Origin: an uncultured Clostridia bacterium
GTDB taxonomy: Bacteria; Bacillota; Clostridia; Oscillospirales; Ruminococcaceae
Direction: 5' to 3'
Length of the DNA stretch: 64,000 nt
NCBI GenBank assembly: GCA_947632025.1
Contig: CANRNN010000004.1
Location: 106,370 to 170,369, forward strand
Positions 8,355 to 15,489 of the stretch are shown here, piece by piece (position 1 is the stretch's first letter; each line of letters opens with the position of its first letter). Below the pieces are notes generated by a model. The model had not been told where the DNA came from. It saw only the letters and a list, made by a program, of their open reading frames with translations, and made no database searches. Made by a program: the position numbers and the translations under genes.

Positions 8355-8383
8355 ATTATAAACCATTTGAGCAAATTTGTCAA
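8355..8383 (-). promoter_or_regulatory. Sigma-A promoter of the major pilin
   Basis: On the minus strand TTGACA, 17 nt, TATAAT: a perfect vegetative consensus. The inferred start near 8347 gives the long leader upstream of the pilin gene. It lies 130 nt downstream of the end of the pilB-pilT-prepilin unit, so the pilin can be transcribed independently of the pilus machinery. Confidence 0.88.
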
Positions 8384-8512
8384 TAGATTTTTGATAATTT
8401 TTTACTCAAACCTGCAACTTTGTGAATTACAGCTTATTTTCAAGTAACTTATTTGTGCATTTTCACAACAGATTCTCCGAAAAGTCTATGAAACTGACCG
8501 AAAAATTACATT

Positions 8513-9166
8513 TCAAGCCATCGGAATAACGGGAGCTGTCCCGATAGTCATTCCGTTCGGGGAAATACCCTGCTCGTGGTCGTTCCACGAAAACGAAGCG
8601 GGGGATTTTCCGTCCACTGCCGCGGGGAACTCCGAATCCGCGAGGTAGTCGTCTATCTCCTGTGTAAAAACGACATAAGAAGCCGCTCCGCTGTTAAGCG
8701 TCACGACCATACTGCCCCGTTTCATATTCGGAAAGCACTCTGCAAGCCCCGCCAGAAACAGCACCTCGCCCTGATCTTCCCCCACGAGCGACGCGCCGAC
8801 GGTATAATTTCCTGCCGAACCCCACGACACGTCTGTGCTTCCGTTCGAGTAAAAGCTATCCTCGTGCATTTGGGTACATTCCCACACGGTGTCGTTTCCG
8901 TTCCGGTGGACTTTTATTTTGACGTTTTCGACGGCTCCGCTTTTCATACCGAAGCCGTTTGTGTCTGCTCCGACCAGAAAAGCGTTCAGATTTTTCTGAA
9001 TGGAAGCGGCTGTATTATTTGCGGAAGTGACCTTTGCCTTAGTCACCATATTAAGCATAGTAGGTATTAAAATCGCCGCAAGTATCCCGACGATAGCTAT
9101 TACCACAATAAGCTCGACAAGTGTGAATCCGCTTTTTTTACGGGATTTTGCCAACCATTCCGCCAA
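8513..9166 (-). CDS. Type IV prepilin (217 aa)
   Basis: Leader 'MAEWLAKSRKKSG' then 'FTLVELIVVIAIVGILAAILIPTMLNMVTKAKVTSANNTA', with the PilD cleavage site and Glu+5. The N-terminal helix and the following 'FLVGADTNGFGMKSGAVENVKI' are closely related to the pilin at 7221-7883, so the two are paralogues. The predicted start is TTG, preceded by GAGGTG at good spacing; no ATG lies upstream in frame. It is the third gene of the pilB-pilT operon (23-nt gap after pilT). It could be an alternative major pilin or a minor subunit. Confidence 0.86.
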   Translation of the reverse strand: MAEWLAKSRKKSGFTLVELIVVIAIVGILAAILIPTMLNMVTKAKVTSANNTAASIQKNLNAFLVGADTNGFGMKSGAVENVKIKVHRNGNDTVWECTQMHEDSFYSNGSTDVSWGSAGNYTVGASLVGEDQGEVLFLAGLAECFPNMKRGSMVVTLNSGAASYVVFTQEIDDYLADSEFPAAVDGKSPASFSWNDHEQGISPNGMTIGTAPVIPMA

Positions 9167-9189
9167 TTTCTTTCACCTCTTGTGAAAAA

Positions 9190-10278
9190 TCAATAATCGC
9201 CCATTTCGAGATAACGTCTGTACTCGCCTATATCCTGACATCTTTCTCTTGCGACGGCGTCGTTTATTTTTCCCATACGAACCAGACGCGCGAGATCCTG
9301 GTCGAGGGTAAACATTCCCGATTTCTTTCCCGTTGCGATAGTTGAACCTATCTGGTAAGTTTTATCCTCGCGTATCTGGGCGCGGATAGCGTCTGTTGCC
9401 GCCATAACTTCCAGAGCGGCGCATCTGCCCTTTCCGTCGGCGGTCGGCACGAGCGTCTGGGAGATTATTCCGACAATAGAGCCTGCCAGCTGCGAACGTA
9501 TCTGACCCTTTGCGTGCGGCGGATATACGCCCATTATACGGTCGATAGTATCCTTTGCGGAGATAGTATGCAGTGTCGAGAGAACCAAGTGACCTGTTTC
9601 TGCCGCGGTAACAGCCGCGTCTATAGTTTCAAAGTCACGCATTTCTCCCACGAGGATAACGTCGGGGTCCTCACGCAGTGCCGCCCTCAGCGACCCTGCG
9701 AAACTGTCGACATCTTGACCTATTTCACGTTGATTTACCATTGCCTGCTTGTGGGTATGAACATATTCGATAGGGTCCTCTACTGTGATGATATGGCAGC
9801 TTCTCTGGCGGTTGATATGGTCGACCATTGCCGCGAGTGTAGTGGACTTACCCGAACCCGTAGGTCCCGTTACGAGTACCAGACCACGCGGGTGCATAGC
9901 GAATTCTCCGAGCGTCGCGGGCAGATTCAAATCTGCAAGTGTCGGTATATCATCTCTCAGCAGACGAATAGCGACGGCGTGATAACCGCGCTGTCTGTAG
10001 ACATTTACTCTGTGACGGTAGCCTGTAGCGCTTGTATACGAAAAGTCGGTATCCAGACCCTTTGAGATCTGGTTTTTATGCTTTATGGAAGTTATCTGGT
10101 TTATGATGTTGACGATTATAGGCTCCGTGCAGTCGGGATATCCCGTCAGCTTTCTGATAGCGCTGTGAAGTCTTACAACAGGAGGAAGTCCGGCGGTGAA
10201 ATGCACGTCAGAGCAGCCGAGCTCTCTCGCGTCGTCGAGAATTCTGTTTATGTCGAAAATATTGTTCATGTTCTCCAC
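9190..10278 (-). CDS. pilT: Pilus retraction ATPase PilT
   Basis: A 362-residue secretion/retraction ATPase. Walker A 'GPTGSGKST' is at about residues 138-146, the Asp box is 'VEDPIEYVH', Walker B 'DPDVILVGEMRD' follows, and the His box is 'TAAETGHLVLSTLHT'. 'GEMRDFETI' and the length favour PilT over PilB. It drives pilus disassembly at the inner face of the membrane, hence twitching motility. The start is GTG with AAGGAG 9 nt upstream, preferred over the internal ATG three codons later. It lies 24 nt after pilB. Confidence 0.95.
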   Translation of the reverse strand: MENMNNIFDINRILDDARELGCSDVHFTAGLPPVVRLHSAIRKLTGYPDCTEPIIVNIINQITSIKHKNQISKGLDTDFSYTSATGYRHRVNVYRQRGYHAVAIRLLRDDIPTLADLNLPATLGEFAMHPRGLVLVTGPTGSGKSTTLAAMVDHINRQRSCHIITVEDPIEYVHTHKQAMVNQREIGQDVDSFAGSLRAALREDPDVILVGEMRDFETIDAAVTAAETGHLVLSTLHTISAKDTIDRIMGVYPPHAKGQIRSQLAGSIVGIISQTLVPTADGKGRCAALEVMAATDAIRAQIREDKTYQIGSTIATGKKSGMFTLDQDLARLVRMGKINDAVARERCQDIGEYRRYLEMGDY

Positions 10279-10302
10279 TGTGTTATTCTCCTTTTGCGTT
10301 TA

Positions 10303-12012
10303 TCAGACTGTGTAAGTTGCCTTAACCAGTTCGTCCATTGAAGTTTTTCCCGCAAGCACCATTTTCGTAACGTTATCACGAAGCAGGAGCGTACCGTTTT
10401 TTGTAGCCTGTGCGCCTATTTCCTCGGCGGTCGCGCCTGAGGAGATAAGCTCTTTTATATCGGGTGTCGTGACGATTATCTCGTGTATTGCGGTTCGTCC
10501 CGAATAACCCGCGCCGTGGCAGACCCTGCACCCGCCGGGGTGCGGTCTGTAGATCTCGACGGGCTCTGTGCGGTTCATAAGCTTAAGCTCGTCGGGGTCT
10601 GTCAGCATAAACTTCTCCTTGCATTCCTTGCAAAGCAGTTTTACAAGACGCTGTGCGATTATTCCGACAAGGGAAGTCGCGACCATGTAAGGAGCAACGC
10701 CCATATCCACCAGACGCACGATAGTCGAAGCCGCGTCGTTTGTATGCAAGGTAGACAGCACGAAGTGTCCCGTGATAGCGGCGCGTATCGCGATGTCGGC
10801 GGTTTCGCCGTCACGAATTTCTCCGACCATTATAATGTCAGGGTCCTGACGGAGTATCGAACGCAACGCCGCCGCGAAGGTCATACCCGCTTTATCGTTT
10901 ATCTGACATTGGTTTATGCCGTCGATTTTCTTTTCGACAGGGTCCTCAACGGTAACGATGTTTACGTTAGGCTGAGAAAGCTCGCCAAGCGTCGCGTAAA
11001 GCGTCGTGGATTTACCGGAACCTGTAGGTCCCGTAACCAGCATAACTCCGTTCGGACAGCGTATTATCTGTTTGAACATCTGGTAGTTATAATCCGTCAT
11101 ACCAAGGTCTGTTATCTTACGGGTCTTATCGTCTGCGGTGGAAAGCAAACGTATAACGCATTTTTCACCATAGACACAAGGTATCGTCGACACACGCATG
11201 TCGAGGTTCACGCCGTCGATACGCGTTCCGAATCGTCCGTCAAGCGGAATTCTGCGCTCGGCTATATTCATTCCGCCAAGGATCTTGATACGGGTTATGA
11301 TCGAATTGTGGAACGACGGCGGGATCTTCATATCCTGCTCGACAAGCTCGCCGTCGATACGGAAGCGAATTCTCGTCCTGTCTTTGAACGCTTCTATATG
11401 AATATCCGTTACTTTCATTCGGAAAGCCGTTTCGACCATCATATTTACGAGTTTTACTATAGGTGCGTTGTCGATACGTCCCTCTGACTCTGCCTGAGCG
11501 AGATCCTGAGAAATATCTCCGCCCTTGTCCGCTTCGCTTTCGAGGTCGGACACCGTGCTTTCCATTGCCTGCGAGGAGTAGTATTTATTTATCGCGGCTT
11601 CGATCTGGGTTTTCGTGGACATCTGCGCCACGATCTCCATTCCCGTAACGACTTTCAGATCCTCAAAAATATAAAAGTTTACGGGATCATTTGTCGCGAC
11701 CATCAAACGGTTATGGTTTATCGAATACGCAAAGATCGTCTTTTCCTTTGCTGTCGCTTCCGGAATTTTTCCGACAGCGTTCGTGTCGACTTTCACAGAC
11801 GACAGATCCACGAACGGAACTTTCAGTCGGATAGCCAACGCCTGAGCAAGCTGTGTTTCGGAAACCATACCCATTTCGAGCATTACATCTCCGAGCATTT
11901 TTCCTCCGCTTGCCCGCTGTTTGACAAGCGCGTCCTGAAGCTGTTTTTCGGTAATAAAACCGCTTTCCTTTAGGATCTCTCCTATCGGCAAGTTCTTAAC
12001 GGGTCCTGGCAT
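10303..12012 (-). CDS. pilB: Pilus extension ATPase PilB
   Basis: A GspE/PilB ATPase with two recognisable parts: an N-terminal MshEN-type domain ('IGEILKESGFITEKQLQDALVKQ') and the C-terminal motor with Walker A 'GPTGSGKST', Walker B 'DPDIIMVGEIRDGETADIAIRAAITGH', and the zinc-binding 'CKECKEKF...GGCRVCHGAGYSGRTAIHEI' tetracysteine motif characteristic of PilB. I start at the ATG giving MPGPVKNLPIG (569 aa), which has AGGAAG just upstream, rather than 31 codons earlier where no site is visible. MshEN domains of this kind bind cyclic-di-GMP in some PilB/MshE proteins; whether this one does is untested. Confidence 0.95.
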   Translation of the reverse strand: MPGPVKNLPIGEILKESGFITEKQLQDALVKQRASGGKMLGDVMLEMGMVSETQLAQALAIRLKVPFVDLSSVKVDTNAVGKIPEATAKEKTIFAYSINHNRLMVATNDPVNFYIFEDLKVVTGMEIVAQMSTKTQIEAAINKYYSSQAMESTVSDLESEADKGGDISQDLAQAESEGRIDNAPIVKLVNMMVETAFRMKVTDIHIEAFKDRTRIRFRIDGELVEQDMKIPPSFHNSIITRIKILGGMNIAERRIPLDGRFGTRIDGVNLDMRVSTIPCVYGEKCVIRLLSTADDKTRKITDLGMTDYNYQMFKQIIRCPNGVMLVTGPTGSGKSTTLYATLGELSQPNVNIVTVEDPVEKKIDGINQCQINDKAGMTFAAALRSILRQDPDIIMVGEIRDGETADIAIRAAITGHFVLSTLHTNDAASTIVRLVDMGVAPYMVATSLVGIIAQRLVKLLCKECKEKFMLTDPDELKLMNRTEPVEIYRPHPGGCRVCHGAGYSGRTAIHEIIVTTPDIKELISSGATAEEIGAQATKNGTLLLRDNVTKMVLAGKTSMDELVKATYTV

Positions 12013-12099
12013 CTGGATCTTCCTTTCGGGGTATAACTTTGCAGATACAACAAAAAGCCGTCCGCGATTTGCGGTTCTGCATTTATTTGAAATATTGAC

Positions 12100-12128
12100 T
12101 TGCAATATTTACAAATATGTGCTAAAAT
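12100..12128 (+). promoter_or_regulatory. Sigma-A promoter of pilD
   Basis: TTGCAA, 17 nt, TAAAAT, with TG one base before the -10 box (extended -10, TGCTAAAAT). It ends 32 nt before the pilD ATG, which has an AAGGAG ribosome binding site. The pilB operon starts divergently within the same 148-bp interval. Confidence 0.65.
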
Positions 12129-12160
12129 AGAATTAGTCTATTTTAAGGAGTGATTTTTTT

Positions 12161-13201
12161 ATGGGACTTACAACGCACATTATCTGTGCGGTTTTCGCGT
12201 TTATATTCGGCTCTGTTATCGGGAGCTTCTTAAACGTCGTTATTCTGCGTACTCCGCTCAAACAGTCGATAGTTACCGAACCGTCGCACTGCTTTTCCTG
12301 CGGACACAGACTTGCCTGGTATGATATGTTCCCGATTTTCAGCTGGATATTTCTTCGCGGTCGCTGCCGTTACTGCAAGTCGAAGATATCGCCAAGATAT
12401 ATGATCATCGAAGCGATAACCGCCGTAGCGTTCTGCCTTGCGTATCTGCGGTTCGGGTTCAGTGTGAAACTCGCGTATTCGTTTGTGCTGTTTGCGGTGC
12501 TTGTCGTTCTTTCGGGGATAGACATCGACCACTTTGAGATACCGTACTGGTGCAGCATAACGATCGCTGTACTCGGCGTTTCGGCTTTCTTTGTGTTCAA
12601 GGAAGCTCTCTGGTACGAACGTCTTATCGCTGCCGGAATCGTAATTGTCCTTTTCGGTATACTCGTATTTATCGGCGGTATGGGCGGCGGCGACCTTCAG
12701 CTTATGGCGGGAGCGTCATTGTTGCTGGAGTTCCGCGTATTTGCCGCGCTGCTTATCGGTATCGTTCTCGGCGCGGTTTACGGAGTAGTCAAGAAATTCC
12801 GCGACAAGAAGTATGAAAAGGCGATTACCGACAAGATCCGCGAAATTGCGGGGAAATGGTATGAAAATCAGCTTGACCACGGCTCCGGATTTGTCAGAGA
12901 GGGTCACGATGATATTATTGTCGGTGGGATAAGTGAGGGGGAGCCCGATATTGAATGGGAATTCCTTGACGAAAAGGTTTGGCAGGGACTTCCCGATAAA
13001 GCCGCATTAAGTCAAGCTCTTCGTGAAAACTTAAAAGACGAGCGTGAGGGCGGTTTCAAGATCTACCTTGAAGGCGAAGACATCAAGAAGGTAAAATATT
13101 CACGCCGAATGGTTTTTGGACCGTTTCTTGCGATAGGTATCGCGGCGGCGTGGCTCGTCGGTGACTATATGATAGGCTGGTACATGGGTTTGTTCCACTG
13201 A
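12161..13201 (+). CDS. pilD: Prepilin peptidase PilD with cytoplasmic insertion
   Basis: A membrane aspartyl protease that cleaves prepilin leaders and N-methylates the new Phe1. Visible: an N-terminal bacterial peptidase A24 N domain with 'GSVIGSFLNVVILR' and two CxxC pairs (Cys44/47 and Cys69/72), catalytic Asp121 in 'SGIDIDHFEIP' and Asp178 in 'GGMGGGDLQLM', and about seven hydrophobic segments. The protein is 346 residues against the usual 250-290. The excess is a charged segment at about residues 211-315 before the last 'FGPFLAIGIAAAWLVGDY' helix, where the family normally has a short loop. It is divergent from pilB and its substrates flank it on both sides. Confidence 0.94.
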   Translation: MGLTTHIICAVFAFIFGSVIGSFLNVVILRTPLKQSIVTEPSHCFSCGHRLAWYDMFPIFSWIFLRGRCRYCKSKISPRYMIIEAITAVAFCLAYLRFGFSVKLAYSFVLFAVLVVLSGIDIDHFEIPYWCSITIAVLGVSAFFVFKEALWYERLIAAGIVIVLFGILVFIGGMGGGDLQLMAGASLLLEFRVFAALLIGIVLGAVYGVVKKFRDKKYEKAITDKIREIAGKWYENQLDHGSGFVREGHDDIIVGGISEGEPDIEWEFLDEKVWQGLPDKAALSQALRENLKDEREGGFKIYLEGEDIKKVKYSRRMVFGPFLAIGIAAAWLVGDYMIGWYMGLFH

Positions 13202-13227
13202 ATCGAGGAACATTTCCCAAATATTTT

Positions 13228-13254
13228 GGGGCGATCGCGCAGAGCTTTCGCCCC
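13228..13254 (+). terminator. Stem-loop between pilD and the minor prepilin genes
   Basis: GGGGCGA and TCGCCCC form a 7-bp stem with a 13-nt loop, followed on the plus strand by a moderately T-rich stretch. It sits between the convergent ends of pilD and the 13277-14269 gene and is probably a weak terminator for pilD. Confidence 0.55.
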
Positions 13255-13276
13255 GATTTATTTATTCGGTTTTTAA

Positions 13277-14269
13277 TTAGGGAGTAGTCGTGTAGTTGCT
13301 CTTCTGCTTTCTGGTTATGAAGTAGATGTAGGTGTCGGGGTAGTAGCAGCTTTGACCCGCGTCGTTTTCGGTTACTTTTGTCGGCGCATTCGCTTGCGCA
13401 GCGGCGTAGCCGCGGACTTCGATATTCGGCTGAACCTTGTATTGCTTTGCTTGATTTATGACATTGCTTCTTATGTAGGCGAAATCAACATAGCTTGTTC
13501 CCGAAAAATTCAGCATTGCCGATTTTCTTACGTTCTCGTTTACGTTATATATCGAGTCGTCAAGATACACCTCGGTGGTGATTTTCAGAGCCTTTGCGAT
13601 TTCGACCTTATCCGCTTCGATCTGATCCTTGGGGTTTCCGTCATCGTCCGGCATCTGATACTGGTTATCATAGTTTTCAAGCTTGATAATGGGGTATAAG
13701 CCGTCGTAGAAACAGCTCTCGAAAACAAGCTGCGTCCTGCTAAGATCCAGTCCAAATGTAGTTTGGTCGATGTACTCATTCGTAAGCATCAGCTTGCCCG
13801 CACCTGTTTTTGGATCCTCAATAAAACGTATACCCATGCAGCGTACCTCGTAGTTGTCGCCCATTGCTGCAAGTGTATCCTTCATATTCTTAAGGCTTTC
13901 GCCTGCGTGGCTTTTTACCTTATCCAGACCGTCATTGCCCCACTCTCCCGTAGCGGGATACTTTACCGAAAGTATCGGAGGGTCGGTACTGTCAACGGGC
14001 TCTACAACATCGGAATCCACAACCCCCGTGAACGTCTGGACAAAATACGAATATTTTGTCATATTCATTATATAGGAGTCGATAGTTTCCGAGAGCATTA
14101 CCGCTCTTGCGTTCTGCTCCTTGGCGGCGACGCTCTTCATTACCGGTGCTGTGAAGCTGAACACGCCGATAAGCAGTATTCCCAGCAATGCGCTCGCGAC
14201 GATTACCTCTACAAGTGTGAAGCCGCTTTTATTGCGCCATCTTTTCAGACGCTTCAATATTTTCAGCAT
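13277..14269 (-). CDS. Type IV prepilin-like minor pilin (330 aa)
   Basis: Basic leader 'MLKILKRLKRWRNKSG' then 'FTLVEVIVASALLGILLIGVFSFTAPVMKSV', with the G/F cleavage site and Glu+5. The VEVIVAS pattern and the large ~300-residue head are typical of PilV/PilW-like minor pilins that prime pilus assembly. The head is mostly beta-strand prone with Asp/Asn/Tyr-rich loops. It is the last gene of the pilC operon, 19 nt after the 14289-15470 prepilin, and has a good GGAGG site. The exact minor-pilin class cannot be assigned from sequence alone. Confidence 0.85.
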   Translation of the reverse strand: MLKILKRLKRWRNKSGFTLVEVIVASALLGILLIGVFSFTAPVMKSVAAKEQNARAVMLSETIDSYIMNMTKYSYFVQTFTGVVDSDVVEPVDSTDPPILSVKYPATGEWGNDGLDKVKSHAGESLKNMKDTLAAMGDNYEVRCMGIRFIEDPKTGAGKLMLTNEYIDQTTFGLDLSRTQLVFESCFYDGLYPIIKLENYDNQYQMPDDDGNPKDQIEADKVEIAKALKITTEVYLDDSIYNVNENVRKSAMLNFSGTSYVDFAYIRSNVINQAKQYKVQPNIEVRGYAAAQANAPTKVTENDAGQSCYYPDTYIYFITRKQKSNYTTTP

Positions 14270-14288
14270 TCTTTACACCTCCGGGGTA

Positions 14289-15470
14289 TCATTTGTAGTG
14301 ACGGTCATTGATATATGCGCCGTAGATGTTAACGTATTTCTTACCCGTTTCCTCATAAGTGCATTTGCCGCTAGCGTCAAAATTTTCCTCATAAACGGGA
14401 TAAGGAGCATATGTTGTACCCGACACGCTTGAACCTTCGGGAACGCAACCGTTGCTGCCGAAAGATTCGGTCGTTATATTGGGGTCGCCCTCAAAATCAA
14501 CATAGAAATACGAGAATACACCGCCGCTGAACTTCATTCCCTTAAGCTGACCGTTAAGCGTAACACCGCCGTTCCTTCCCGTAACAAACGGAGAACCTAT
14601 TCTTACGGTATTGGAATTCACAAGCTCAATGCTGTACGGGTTAGAGGAATGTATATCGCTTCCGTATGTGCTGGCAGTATTTGAATTTGTAAGACCGTTG
14701 GTCGACGCATTTGTCCAGTTGGAGATATAGCCGATATTCTTTATTACCGCTTTCTTATAAAGGTCCATTGTGTATGTCTTGCCGTCGGCGTCCTCATACT
14801 CCGGAGATTCATATTTCTCATCAGTATAGAAGTACATTCTGTACTGAGAGTACGGAACGTTTTCATCAAGCAGTTTGTCCTTTCCGTCAACGTCTACGGG
14901 GGACGCATAAACACCTATAAGGTAACGTGTATTTCCGGGCTCAAGGTAAAAGGGGCTTGACGGGTCGTCATATGTGTGTGTATCTTTTTGAACATAGACC
15001 ACTCTTATAAAGCCGATACCCGAAGTGCCCGTAAGGCGGGTGTCCATTCTGGACGCCTGAGAGCCGCTGCCATCTCCGAAATCGCTGGCATCACCGGGAG
15101 TAGATTCTTCCGGGTCGGTAAGATAGTTTACATTTCCGAGGAAGTAGTTTATGCCCTCTAAGTCGTTCGCAGTCATAACATTGGCGGATTTTGTCTGATA
15201 GGGCAGTTTCACTTCGCCAACGCCCCCTCCGAAATCCATTACCATTTCGCCCGTCTGAGTTTCAAATTCAGTCGAGGATTTTTCGATTACAGTCAGATTG
15301 TGCTGTTGATCCGCAAGGTCGCGTGCATAATCGTTGTTTTTCTGGCGCGCCTTGACCGCAAGGTCAAGTATCTGCGCCACCATAGCCGACATAAGCGCGA
15401 AAACCGCGAATGCGACAATTATTTCTGCAAGCGTGAAGCCGCTTCTTTTAGAATAAAATCTTTTCAACAT
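14289..15470 (-). CDS. Type IV prepilin-like minor pilin (393 aa)
   Basis: Leader 'MLKRFYSKRSG' then 'FTLAEIIVAFAVFALMSAMVAQILDLAVKARQKN', with PilD cleavage site and Glu+5. The long head (~360 residues) is rich in Tyr, Gly, Asp and Ser with no second membrane segment. It lies in the pilC operon, 19 nt downstream of the PilX-like gene and just before another minor pilin. A three-gene minor-pilin block of this kind (PilX/V/W-like) is commonly the priming complex at the pilus tip. The large size suggests additional surface-exposed adhesive domains, which is inference. Confidence 0.84.
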   Translation of the reverse strand: MLKRFYSKRSGFTLAEIIVAFAVFALMSAMVAQILDLAVKARQKNNDYARDLADQQHNLTVIEKSSTEFETQTGEMVMDFGGGVGEVKLPYQTKSANVMTANDLEGINYFLGNVNYLTDPEESTPGDASDFGDGSGSQASRMDTRLTGTSGIGFIRVVYVQKDTHTYDDPSSPFYLEPGNTRYLIGVYASPVDVDGKDKLLDENVPYSQYRMYFYTDEKYESPEYEDADGKTYTMDLYKKAVIKNIGYISNWTNASTNGLTNSNTASTYGSDIHSSNPYSIELVNSNTVRIGSPFVTGRNGGVTLNGQLKGMKFSGGVFSYFYVDFEGDPNITTESFGSNGCVPEGSSVSGTTYAPYPVYEENFDASGKCTYEETGKKYVNIYGAYINDRHYK

Positions 15471-15489
15471 TTCAAAGCGCCTCCTTACT

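Noticed and set aside
7949..8383. Short open frames on both strands in the pilin leader
   Set aside because: They are short, overlap one another in different frames, lack ribosome binding sites and have low-complexity Arg/Pro/Lys content; I treat the region as untranslated.
10483..11487. 334-codon plus-strand open frame inside pilB
   Set aside because: It is a shadow of pilB, with erratic amino-acid composition (Arg/His/Tyr/Cys-rich) and no start signals.
12042..12075. Attenuator in the pilB leader (CCGC/GCGG followed by CTTTTTG)
   Set aside because: The stem is only four base pairs and not persuasive.
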